The notes beneath the pieces are model-generated. The model ran no database searches. It was not told where the DNA came from and worked only from the letters and a program-made list of their open reading frames with translations. From assembly GCA_001940655.1 (NCBI GenBank), contig MBAA01000007.1, positions 32,673 through 38,785 on the forward strand: a stretch of 6,113 bases of DNA, given 5' to 3'. How positions within the stretch are numbered: the stretch's first letter is position 1; each line of letters opens with the position of its first letter. Of this stretch, positions 1 to 5,651 are shown in pieces. The DNA is from Promethearchaeota archaeon CR_4 (GTDB taxonomy: Archaea > Asgardarchaeota > Lokiarchaeia > Sigyniarchaeales > CR-4). A program made the position numbers and the translations under genes.

Positions 1-679
1 TGACGGGTAAGAAAACATACCATTCCGAAGTCAAAGCGGTCCAGAGGAAATATGTCGCAAGGAGATCCATCCCGATGGTAATAAACGACGAAATCCACAC
101 GACCACCTGTTGCGTTCGCAGGGAAAAGCGAGTAATAGCATCTCCATCGATGGTCTCGTGCACGATCTGCCCCGTGAAAGCAAAAGCGGCAAAAGTCAAG
201 ACGAGTACCCAATCCAAGAGAGAGAATGAAATCGCACCGCCGTCAATCTGAACCAGGAAATAGGGTAAGAGCACGTGGGACGTGACCAACACGATCTGAT
301 TGATGATTACCCACTTCTTCAATTTGACGCAATATCCCACGACCAACGCCACGATGAGGACGAGGAGCAAAATATTGACTGGATGCTCCGTGCACGTGCG
401 GATGAACAGGAAGGTTCCGAAAACGCACGTCACCAACGCAATGGCCAGAAGTTCCTTGGGGCGATACCCTTGCACTCGCTCCCTGGTGTCCACGTCTTTC
501 GGCTCCTTCGCATCGATGGCATCGTTGAGGAGGTTGCCCGTGATAGCGTACAGGAAAAATCCCGCGATTATGTCGAGATGGTCAAAGAGGTCGAGATTGC
601 TGAAGTATACCGCCACCAGACACGGCACAATGACCGAGAAGGCATAATCCAAGCGCAGGAGGTCGAAGCGGCGGGACAT
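1..679 (-). CDS. UbiA-family prenyltransferase, 3' end missing
   Basis: The frame is open from an ATG at 679 to the left edge, giving 226 residues with no stop. The protein is strongly hydrophobic with about six membrane helices (around 12-26, 37-52, 78-94, 101-118, 125-143, 155-172, 191-214). Two polar motifs sit where UbiA enzymes bind Mg-diphosphate: NDAID at 52-56 followed by acidic residues at 62 and 64, and HETIDGD at 174-180. UbiA enzymes move a prenyl chain from its diphosphate to an acceptor in the membrane, for example in quinone or archaeal ether-lipid synthesis. I cannot assign the substrate; the second motif is not a clear match to geranylgeranylglyceryl-phosphate geranylgeranyltransferases. 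The ATG has a weak GAG upstream. An in-frame GTG at 700-698 is an alternative start that adds seven residues (VKKERFR), and an in-frame TAA lies four codons above it. Family assignment is fairly sure, role unknown. Confidence 0.8.
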   Translation of the reverse strand, partial: MSRRFDLLRLDYAFSVIVPCLVAVYFSNLDLFDHLDIIAGFFLYAITGNLLNDAIDAKEPKDVDTRERVQGYRPKELLAIALVTCVFGTFLFIRTCTEHPVNILLLVLIVALVVGYCVKLKKWVIINQIVLVTSHVLLPYFLVQIDGGAISFSLLDWVLVLTFAAFAFTGQIVHETIDGDAITRFSLRTQQVVVWISSFITIGMDLLATYFLWTALTSEWYVFLPV

Positions 680-745
680 TCGAAATCGCTCTTTTTTCAC
701 GTCAGCAATTTAGAATCGAAATAGAATCCAGAATTTAAAATCTAG

Positions 746-755
746 CTTATATTTG
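746..755 (-). promoter_or_regulatory. Candidate TATA box for the UbiA-family gene
   Basis: Read on the minus strand, CAAATATAAG is a good archaeal TATA-like box. It would place a transcript start near 724, about 45 nt above the ATG at 679. A second AT-rich match (ATTTTAAATT, about 733-742) is nearer. Prediction by eye only. The rest of the 680-800 gap is AT-rich and holds no gene that I can see. Confidence 0.35.
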
Positions 756-800
756 AGTTAGGATTAATTAGTGGTTTAATTTTTTTTTTCTAGGTGCATG

Positions 801-1673
801 TTAAAAGAACGTATCCCCCATTGGTTCAATGAGGTCAAGCATACCCCACACGAATTTAGCCCAGAAGGATTTGGGACGAGTGCCCTTCTTGAAACGAAAG
901 TACATTATATTGTTCACCTTAGAGGATTTGCCGAGAAAAAATTTCTCCGTGATGGGATAGAAGTGGCAGAGAATATTCAAGAAAGCAATATTGCGTTGGG
1001 GAATCAGCGCGCTCAATATCTCGTCAAAAGGAACCTGCGAGTCTTGGAGAGAACTGACGCGGGAAAAGTGGATTTCCGCGTCAGGGAGGGGAATCTGGAC
1101 TTTACTCCGACTGCCTTTGGAATAGAGGCTGAAGCGAATCCGTGCATCTCCAAAATCGCTTTTCTCAATCTATTGAGATACAGTTGAAGTCAGAGTATCG
1201 AAGTTGTCGAACCGTTGTTCGAAGATGCCTTTCGATGCGTTGCCACGGGTAAGAGTATACAAGTGGGTCCTGAGGTCAAATTTTAAATGGGCAAAAATCG
1301 ATTGGGGGAAGGTGCGGCGTGAAAGAGACATTCCGAAGAATTTGATTACTCTCTGGAAAGTATCACATCCAGATTCAAACTTCCAATATTTGACCGGCGC
1401 AAAGATTATGAAAAAAAGGCAAATCATAAGTCCGAGAGCCCAGAAGGGATTCTTTAGAACTATAATAAAGACTGCGAGAATCAGGATGGAGAGGAGGATC
1501 TCAAGTAAAATGCGAGAACCCCAATCATAAAGATAAAATTGGAGTTCAGAGTTCGTATCTTTAACCGTGGATTTAAAGTAGATCCGTTTTTCTCGCCTTT
1601 TTATGTGTCTTAACCGGACATTATGCGTGACACTCGATTCAACTAGGGACAATAGATCTAGCAAGACCGGCAA
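801..1673 (-). CDS. Two-helix membrane protein of unknown function, interrupted by in-frame TAG
   Basis: The gene reads as 290 codons plus a TAA stop, with codon 168 (1170-1172) being TAG. The start is taken as TTG at 1673 because AGGTGAT lies six bases upstream (1680-1686); no in-frame ATG exists above it and a TGA lies eight codons up. Residues 1-50 are basic and polar, two adjacent membrane helices lie around 56-74 and 77-96, and the remaining ~190 residues look like a cytosolic domain rich in alternating hydrophobic/charged strands. The text on both sides of the TAG (FDTLTSTVSQ, then IEKSDFGDARIRF) looks like one continuous strand-rich region. I do not recognise the family; the two-helix-plus-beta layout recalls bacterial PH-like membrane proteins, but that is only a resemblance. 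Without readthrough the product is 167 residues and keeps both helices. It could be a broken gene, a gene with a recoded amber codon, or a sequencing error. A plus-strand ORF (798-1187) overlaps the distal part and is a weaker alternative. Confidence 0.6.
1170..1172 (-). other. In-frame amber (TAG) codon inside the membrane-protein gene
   Basis: The three bases 1170-1172 read TAG on the minus strand, in the same frame as the TTG at 1673 and the TAA at 801-803. The context is TCT CAA TAG ATT GAG. No other gene end visible in this window is TAG: five clear or likely stops are TAA, the doubtful small ORF also ends in TAA, and the right-edge gene ends in TGA. Confidence 0.9.
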
Positions 1674-1679
1674 GTGAGT

Positions 1680-1686
1680 ATCACCT
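1680..1686 (-). promoter_or_regulatory. Shine-Dalgarno site that decides a TTG start
   Basis: AGGTGAT on the minus strand lies six bases before TTG at 1673-1671. It is the strongest ribosome-binding motif near the 5' end of the membrane-protein frame, which has no upstream in-frame ATG. It therefore supports translation beginning at TTG. Confidence 0.55.
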
Positions 1687-1787
1687 AATGTTCATCTATT
1701 TCAAAGATTGGTTTTCAGAAATTAAAATCAACCCTCAGAAAAACTTGAAGAATTTAGGATTAGTAATAATTAGGCAAACCTGATAGC

Positions 1788-1796
1788 TTATAAATT
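1788..1796 (-). promoter_or_regulatory. Candidate TATA box for the membrane-protein gene
   Basis: AATTTATAAG on the minus strand (1787-1796) is a close archaeal TATA match just below the DUF2156 stop codon. It predicts a start near 1763 and a leader of about 90 nt before the TTG at 1673. This suggests that the gene has its own promoter even though it lies downstream of the DUF2156 gene on the same strand. Confidence 0.35.
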
Positions 1797-1814
1797 CAGT
1801 ATTTCGTAAATAAA

Positions 1815-2747
1815 TTACCGGTATAACTTGCCTTTTTGAACCATATGGTGGGGATCGTAGGATTCTTTGGCGCGGCGGAGGCCTGGACTGTCCAAGTCTT
1901 GCTCGCGGTTGACAAACTCGATTTCCCGCCAGACATCTGCTTGTAGGAAGAGACTCATTATCGCTTGGTATCCGCCCTCGTATTCCTCGTGAGCTTTCTC
2001 GATGTGGGTTACCATCGTGCCGGGGTGGAGCATCTCGCCAAATGTGTAGGCGATACACGACCCCTCCACCAAAATTAAAGCACCCGTAAAACCCAATGCC
2101 TGATAATTCGCGAGGGCTTCGGCGATGGCCTCATTTTCCATCCTTAAGTCGGAACTATCCTCGCAGCGGTTCTGCTGGCACCAGGTGTCTTGTGCTTTCT
2201 TGATACACGCGAGTAACTCGGGTTTGTTTGGGGAGAGCAACTGGAAATCATACTTATAACGAGTCATGAACCGGTTGAGCCACTTCCGTTTGGGTTTGAG
2301 GTTGCCCCCGCTGAGCGTGGTTAAAGTGGAACGCAAGTACTCGTAATCCCAATTTGGTCGGTCGTCCTGCCATGCAATTGCTTGACGCCTTGCTTCCGGC
2401 AGGATTTGTAGGGCATCCCAGAGAAACTTCGGTACGCGGTGAAATTCCACAGGTCGGTCAAGCTTGAAAATGTTACAAACCACCTGAGCGGGATTCGGCC
2501 CAATGGGGGGCAGAAACATCAGCGTATCACGATTGCCCCTTATCGATTTGTGATATTTAGGGAGGTGATCGCGGGAGAAGAGGAGCAAGTGCTTTTCCCA
2601 CTCGAGAAATTGCCAGTGATAATATACACGCCACATGAATAAGTTCGTGAAGGTTAGCTCGGAGATCTCTGGAGGAAACTGGTCGAAATAACGGTCAAAT
2701 AAGGGTTTATCCGCAATGGTGATCGGTTTCGCGCCGCTTAAATCCAT
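1815..2747 (-). CDS. DUF2156 / phosphatidylglycerol lysyltransferase C-terminal-like protein
   Basis: This 310-residue protein has the hallmarks of the DUF2156/COG4866 family, whose fold is related to GNAT acyltransferases and to the catalytic part of MprF-type aminoacyl-tRNA-dependent lipid lysyltransferases. Visible conserved parts are DYEYLR at 134-139, SGGNLKPKRKWLNRF at 146-160, GALILVEGSCIAYTFGE at 222-238, THIEKA at 247-252 and NREQDLDSPGLRRAKESY at 280-297. The residues from about 130 to 310 form the second acyltransferase-like half; the first half (1-130) is less conserved and aromatic-rich. No membrane helix is seen, so it is probably cytosolic, unlike full MprF. The real reaction is not known for the stand-alone family, and an aminoacyl- or acyl-transfer role is inference. 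There is no Shine-Dalgarno motif before the ATG, and a TATA-like box centred about 26 bases upstream fits a leaderless mRNA. It is divergent from hisS; a link through aminoacyl-tRNA is possible but unproven. Confidence 0.85.
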   Translation of the reverse strand: MDLSGAKPITIADKPLFDRYFDQFPPEISELTFTNLFMWRVYYHWQFLEWEKHLLLFSRDHLPKYHKSIRGNRDTLMFLPPIGPNPAQVVCNIFKLDRPVEFHRVPKFLWDALQILPEARRQAIAWQDDRPNWDYEYLRSTLTTLSGGNLKPKRKWLNRFMTRYKYDFQLLSPNKPELLACIKKAQDTWCQQNRCEDSSDLRMENEAIAEALANYQALGFTGALILVEGSCIAYTFGEMLHPGTMVTHIEKAHEEYEGGYQAIMSLFLQADVWREIEFVNREQDLDSPGLRRAKESYDPHHMVQKGKLYR

Positions 2748-2767
2748 ACGTAAAATATGTGGGAATA

Positions 2768-2778
2768 CAATTTAAACC
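2768..2778. promoter_or_regulatory. Divergent promoter core between DUF2156 gene and hisS
   Basis: CAATTTAAACC is nearly symmetrical around ATTTAAA, so it can serve as a TATA box in both directions. Leftward it sits about 26 bases from the ATG at 2747, which would make that mRNA leaderless. Rightward it predicts a start near 2799 and a leader of about 40 nt carrying the hisS ribosome-binding site. Confidence 0.4.
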
Positions 2779-2780
2779 GT

Positions 2781-2817
2781 CCTGCATTGTCTATCGCAGG
2801 CACGAACAAATCCGTGC
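2781..2817 (+). repeat. Two abutting inverted repeats upstream of hisS
   Basis: CCTGC (2781-2785) pairs with GCAGG (2796-2800), and GCACG (2800-2804) pairs with CGTGC (2813-2817). Both are perfect 5-bp arms with loops of 10 and 8 bases, and they share base 2800. The first lies around the predicted transcript start and could be a protein site; the second would fold in the hisS leader. Confidence 0.4.
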
Positions 2818-2827
2818 GAGGTACCAA

Positions 2828-2833
2828 GAGGTA
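2828..2833 (+). promoter_or_regulatory. Shine-Dalgarno site of hisS
   Basis: GAGGTA lies five to six bases before the ATG at 2839. This is a strong match to the archaeal anti-Shine-Dalgarno sequence and fixes the hisS start. Confidence 0.7.
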
Positions 2834-2838
2834 ACACA

Positions 2839-4164
2839 ATGAATAAATTTTCCACGCAGCCATTACGGGGATTTTCAGATTTCTACCCCGAAGAAATGCG
2901 AGTGGACAAGTGGATTTTGGGAAAAATTCGGGAAGTCGTCGAAGGATATGGATATGAAGAATGGAACGGCCCCACCCTCGAGTCCATTGACATTTTTGCA
3001 GCCAAGTCCTCGGAAGAATTGGTAACCGAACAGGCGTTCATTGTTGAAAAGGTGAAAGGAGAAAAATTGATCCTCCGCCCAGAATTGACCCCTTCCCTCG
3101 CGCGCATGGTTGCCGCAAAGATCAAGGAGTTGGAATTACCACTCCGCTGGTATGTCTTCCCTAATTGTTTTCGCTACGAGCGACCCCAGCGAGGCCGCCG
3201 GCGCGAATTTATTCAGGTGAACGTAGACATACTCAGTCACGACGGACTCTACGCGGATCTGGAAATCTTCAACATCATCGTGGACATCATGAAGAGTTTT
3301 GGCGTGACAGGGAAGCAATTCCAGATCCGCTGGAACAACCGTCGATTCCTAGACGAGCTCCTCCTGATGGTCGCAAAGGTGCCTGAAGGTTTGAAAAATC
3401 AGGTATACAAGATGATTGACAAGCGCGATAAGATGGAACCCGCTGAATATGAAAAATGGGTACGCGATACCCTTCGTGACGATGCAGCAGCGGATCGGGT
3501 GCTCCAAATTGGGTCTTTTCACGATATCAACGTCCTTCCTTTCGACAACCTGCCTCACGAATTCTTCGAATACCCGGGTGTCAAGGAAGTCCAGCAATTG
3601 ACCGAAATGATCAAGAAAGCCGGTTTAAAACCTTACTGCACGTTTTCTCCTGAAATAGTGCGCGGGTTGGACTATTATACTGGCACGGTCTACGAAGTTT
3701 TTGACACGGGGACAGAAAACCGCCGGGCGTTATTCGGCGGGGGACGGTATGACAATTTAATTGACCTGTTCAGTGACGTGCAGCTCCCGGGTACCGGATT
3801 CGGTCTGGGAATCTACGTCTTGGAATTATTCCTCACCACCTACAACAAGATTCCCCCAGAGGTCAAATTACCAGATCGGTCTCATGGGGTGTATATTGCC
3901 CCATTAGATGCGTCATGCTTATTACTTGCCATCAAGGTCGCCCAACTTCTCCGCGCGCAAGGGAAACAAGCTCTGGTGGGTTATGATTGCCGTAAGTTAG
4001 GTCGTCAGATCGAGACTGCGAGCAAGCGGGGATTTCCTTACGTCATCATAATTGGGAAGAAAGAAGTCGATGCGCAAAGCGTCACGCTCAAGAACCTCCA
4101 GAATGGGGAACAACAAACCGTTCCGATCGCCGAGATGGGAAAAATTCTGGTTTCAAAAACATAA
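2839..4164 (+). CDS. hisS: Histidyl-tRNA synthetase
   Basis: The 441-residue product charges tRNA-His with histidine in the cytosol using ATP, and its length is normal for the family. The class II catalytic core fills about residues 1-330. RPELT at 80-84 is the histidine/ATP-pocket strand. FRYERPQRGRRREF at 111-124 is motif 2 with its arginine. RGLDYYTGTVYEVFD at 275-289 is the HisA signature, with the arginine that activates histidine. GGGRYDNLI at 300-308 and PGTGFGLGI at 317-325 cover the second signature and motif 3. The insertion domain lies between, around 155-265. The C-terminal anticodon-binding domain spans about 347-437 (HGVYIAPL, then YDCRKLGRQIETASKRG and YVIIIGKKE). The TGTVYE form of the signature favours an archaeal-type enzyme. 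The ATG follows a clear ribosome-binding site. It is divergent from the DUF2156 gene and followed 103 bases later by the GTPase gene. Confidence 0.97.
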   Translation: MNKFSTQPLRGFSDFYPEEMRVDKWILGKIREVVEGYGYEEWNGPTLESIDIFAAKSSEELVTEQAFIVEKVKGEKLILRPELTPSLARMVAAKIKELELPLRWYVFPNCFRYERPQRGRRREFIQVNVDILSHDGLYADLEIFNIIVDIMKSFGVTGKQFQIRWNNRRFLDELLLMVAKVPEGLKNQVYKMIDKRDKMEPAEYEKWVRDTLRDDAAADRVLQIGSFHDINVLPFDNLPHEFFEYPGVKEVQQLTEMIKKAGLKPYCTFSPEIVRGLDYYTGTVYEVFDTGTENRRALFGGGRYDNLIDLFSDVQLPGTGFGLGIYVLELFLTTYNKIPPEVKLPDRSHGVYIAPLDASCLLLAIKVAQLLRAQGKQALVGYDCRKLGRQIETASKRGFPYVIIIGKKEVDAQSVTLKNLQNGEQQTVPIAEMGKILVSKT

Positions 4165-4194
4165 TATCGCGTCAGACTGCAGTAGGGCGAAATC

Positions 4195-4220
4195 ACCATA
4201 TTACCATATCCTTAAATTAT
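4195..4220 (+). promoter_or_regulatory. Candidate promoter of the MglA-like gene with tandem ACCATAT
   Basis: ACCATAT occurs twice (4195-4201 and 4203-4209), directly before CTTAAATTAT (4211-4220), a moderate TATA-like box. The box predicts a start near 4243 and a leader of about 25 nt. A T5 run at 4231-4235 might also act as a weak end signal for hisS. All are by-eye predictions. Confidence 0.3.
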
Positions 4221-4267
4221 TGAGATAACTTTTTGATCAGGTTAAGAAATTTTGAGGGCGCTCCGAA

Positions 4268-4927
4268 ATGCAAGTGAAAGATGGAAAAATCTACTTCAAG
4301 CTCGTCTATTGGGGACCAGCCGGATCTGGAAAGTCCACTTGCCTTAAGACATTACGCAAACTCACGCAACAAAAAAAGTTAGAAGTATACCCTATTGGAG
4401 ACTTCAAAGAAATTTCCATGACGAGTGGCGCCACGCTCTACTTCGATCACGGCACCTTTCAATCCACTCATAACCCCCAACTCTATTATCATACATACAC
4501 AGTAGCCGGGCAGAGTCGTTTCGGGGTGTTACGTAAGAAAGTATTGAGGGGTGCTGACGGGATCATCGTTATGTTTGATTCCAATTCCCCTCGGTGGGAG
4601 GACTGCGTCAATTCGATGAAGGAACTGCGGAATCTGATCGGAGAAGACCTTCTCAGGAAAATGCCCCTCGTGGTGCTCCTAAACAAGAAAGACCTTCCCG
4701 GTGCAATCACTATCAGTCAAGTCGAACGGTTCCTTCGTGAATTAAATCTCTGGTCGGGCAATCCCGAATCTCCGAATCAAAATCCCAAGATCTATGAGAC
4801 TATTGCCTTATATGGCAAAGAATCCAACATTTACGAGAGTTTTAACGAGTTTGTGCGCAGTAACTTTGACAAAACAATTAAACAAGAGGTTGCGCTTAAA
4901 CAAGAAACTGTAAACTTAGTGACCTAA
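4268..4927 (+). CDS. MglA/Arf-like small GTPase
   Basis: This 219-residue Ras-superfamily GTPase switches between GTP and GDP states and is expected on or near the membrane or cytoskeleton. The P-loop is GPAGSGKST at 16-24. The switch I region has TLYFDHGTF at 56-64, matching the TLFFDF block of MglA proteins. The G3 motif is TVAGQ at 78-82; the aspartate of DxxGQ is replaced by threonine as in MglA. KKVLRGADGIIVMFDSN at 90-106 and the base-recognition NKKD at 139-142 follow. The C-terminal tail (about 200-219) has no cysteine, so no prenylation site is seen. In the P-loop, the position of Ras Gly12 is Ala18. MglA proteins drive polarity in bacteria; archaeal relatives are largely uncharacterised, and no Roadblock/MglB partner lies in the window. 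GAGGG at 4254-4258 gives a plausible ribosome-binding site nine bases before the ATG. It converges with the RHH regulator gene, 51 bases apart. Confidence 0.9.
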   Translation: MQVKDGKIYFKLVYWGPAGSGKSTCLKTLRKLTQQKKLEVYPIGDFKEISMTSGATLYFDHGTFQSTHNPQLYYHTYTVAGQSRFGVLRKKVLRGADGIIVMFDSNSPRWEDCVNSMKELRNLIGEDLLRKMPLVVLLNKKDLPGAITISQVERFLRELNLWSGNPESPNQNPKIYETIALYGKESNIYESFNEFVRSNFDKTIKQEVALKQETVNLVT

Positions 4928-4940
4928 AGAAATAATTTCT
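4928..4940. repeat. Palindrome directly after the GTPase stop codon
   Basis: AGAAAT, one base, then ATTTCT form a perfect inverted repeat starting right after TAA. It is AU-only apart from two G-C pairs and lacks a following T-tract on the plus strand, so a terminator role is uncertain. Confidence 0.3.
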
Positions 4941-4954
4941 CAAAGGAGTTCAAG

Positions 4955-4961
4955 AAAAAAA
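4955..4961 (-). terminator. T-tract terminator of the RHH regulator gene
   Basis: Seven A on the plus strand give a T7 run on the minus strand, 18-24 bases after the regulator's TAA (4979-4981). Archaeal RNA polymerase commonly stops at such runs without needing a hairpin. Confidence 0.55.
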
Positions 4962-4978
4962 GGATTCGAACGTCAGAA

Positions 4979-5416
4979 TTATTCCAGAACGATGTAACGC
5001 AGGTTCTTGATATCTTTGATGGAATTCAGGTTGGTTGTAAAAGCTTGGAAGTCCGTCAATGATCCTTCAAACACGTAAAATATACTCTGCAAGTCCCTGC
5101 TGTTGATAACGGTTTTTGATTTAATATAAGTGGCGTAAATCCTCTCTATCTTGTGCATCTTCATACGAACCGTTTCATCCCCGAGCGAAATGACGAGAAT
5201 GACATCCCCGGTCACGTAGAATTCCGGTTTTTCGGTATCTTCCGCGCTCGACTCCGTGAACGCCGGATATTCTACAGCGGATATGTCCGATTCGTTCATC
5301 AGGCGCGTCAACGCCGTCCGAATGAGGTCGGATTGATTTTTATAGTCACTCTTCCGGAGCATCGATTTAATAAAACTCCGTAGCGTATCAGAAACGGAAA
5401 AACTTAAGATTGGCAT
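4979..5416 (-). CDS. NikR-like ribbon-helix-helix transcription regulator lacking the nickel ligands
   Basis: The protein has 145 residues, close to the usual NikR length. Residues 1-42 form a ribbon-helix-helix DNA-binding domain: the strand PILSFSVS, helix TLRSFIKSMLRKS, then NQSDLIRTALTRLM. A polar, acidic linker (about 42-66) follows. Residues 67-145 look like the ACT-type ligand domain of NikR: strand VTGDVILVISL, helix around 81-95, strands around 96-117, helix DFQAFTTNLNSIKDI at 122-136 and strand NLRYIVL at 138-144. NikR's high-affinity Ni site uses three histidines and a cysteine. Here the equivalent stretch (about 94-112, ATYIKSKTVINSRDLQSIF) has no histidine or cysteine, and the only histidine of the domain is H88. 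It therefore probably does not sense nickel this way; its signal is unknown. No Shine-Dalgarno is seen, and a TATA-like box at a leaderless distance with an overlapping palindrome suggests autoregulation. An ACT-linked RHH regulator of another specificity is equally possible. Confidence 0.75.
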   Translation of the reverse strand: MPILSFSVSDTLRSFIKSMLRKSDYKNQSDLIRTALTRLMNESDISAVEYPAFTESSAEDTEKPEFYVTGDVILVISLGDETVRMKMHKIERIYATYIKSKTVINSRDLQSIFYVFEGSLTDFQAFTTNLNSIKDIKNLRYIVLE

Positions 5417-5433
5417 ACAGTCACTCGTAATAG

Positions 5434-5445
5434 AGAACAGGTTCT
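5434..5445. promoter_or_regulatory. Palindromic candidate operator AGAACAGGTTCT
   Basis: Arms AGAAC and GTTCT are perfectly complementary around a 2-base centre. The site lies 18-29 bases above the regulator's ATG and touches its TATA-like box. RHH proteins bind short inverted repeats as dimers, so this is a natural candidate for self-repression. Confidence 0.4.
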
Positions 5446-5454
5446 TAATAAATT
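5444..5454 (-). promoter_or_regulatory. Candidate TATA box of the RHH regulator gene
   Basis: AATTTATTAAG on the minus strand is centred about 33 bases above the ATG at 5416. It predicts a start near 5423, meaning an almost leaderless mRNA, in line with the lack of a ribosome-binding motif. Confidence 0.4.
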
Positions 5455-5521
5455 TCGTTAAAACAATTATTAAATGCTTAATTAAAAAACGCGATTTTTG
5501 AAAAAACTTCTTTTTGGAGAT

Positions 5522-5623
5522 ATTTTAAAAGAATAAAATAATTCTCATCTATCGCTCGTATATGACTATGCTCAAGAGTGGAGCAAGGAGGAGAATTTCT
5601 CCGCCCACATGTTGGGTTTTTTT
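5522..5623 (+). ncRNA. Possible small plus-strand transcript ending in hairpins and T7
   Basis: GGAGGAG (5587-5593) and CTCCGCC (5599-5605) form a 7-bp stem with one A-G mismatch and an AATTT loop. A short CCCA/TGGG hairpin (about 5604-5616) overlaps it at 5604-5605, and TTTTTTT follows at 5617-5623, a typical end signal. ATTTTAAAAG at about 5522-5531 is a TATA-like box that would start a transcript of roughly 65 nt near 5557. No plus-strand gene lies upstream for this terminator to serve; the nearest is the GTPase gene ending at 4927, beyond the oppositely oriented regulator gene. A small RNA is inference; it could also be a DNA-level element. The rest of 5417-5651 is very AT-rich and holds no convincing coding sequence. 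Confidence 0.25.
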
Positions 5624-5632
5624 ACCACAATT

Positions 5633-5647
5633 TAAGTACGTAAGTAC
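5633..5647. repeat. Tandem TAAGTAC repeat
   Basis: TAAGTAC occurs at 5633-5639 and 5641-5647 with one G between. It lies just downstream of the T7 run and just past the stop of the small minus-strand ORF. Too short to interpret. Confidence 0.3.
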
Positions 5648-5651
5648 CTAA

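Noticed and set aside
275..724. Plus-strand ORFs of 149 and 115 codons
   Set aside because: They lie opposite the UbiA-family gene, whose membrane helices and acidic motifs are recognisable; the plus-strand products are charged and look like nothing known.
780..789. T10 run on the plus strand as a terminator
   Set aside because: On this strand no supported gene ends upstream of it; for the minus-strand membrane gene it is an A-tract and would not stop transcription.
798..1187. Plus-strand 129-codon ORF opposite the distal half of the membrane-protein gene
   Set aside because: It shares codon boundaries with the minus frame, the arrangement that most often gives shadow ORFs, and its AGGTG lies only one base before the ATG. 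It does show a purine-rich first codon position, so it is not fully excluded; if it were the real gene, the TAG at 1170-1172 would be a true stop. The long open minus frame with continuous protein-like text tips the balance.
1204..1530. Plus-strand 108-codon ORF
   Set aside because: Very basic product lying opposite two clear membrane helices; an antisense shadow.
1735..2058. Minus-strand 107-codon ORF within the DUF2156 gene
   Set aside because: Overlaps the conserved C-terminal motifs of the DUF2156 protein in another frame; the product is rich in Arg and Pro, as frame-shifted shadows are.
4960..4976. GTTCGAATCC on the minus strand, like a tRNA T-arm
   Set aside because: The flanking bases do not form the T-stem and no acceptor, D or anticodon arm surrounds it; the run of T is better read as the regulator gene's terminator.
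5153..5383. Plus-strand 76-codon ORF
   Set aside because: Opposite the RHH regulator, rich in Arg and Phe, with no recognisable feature.
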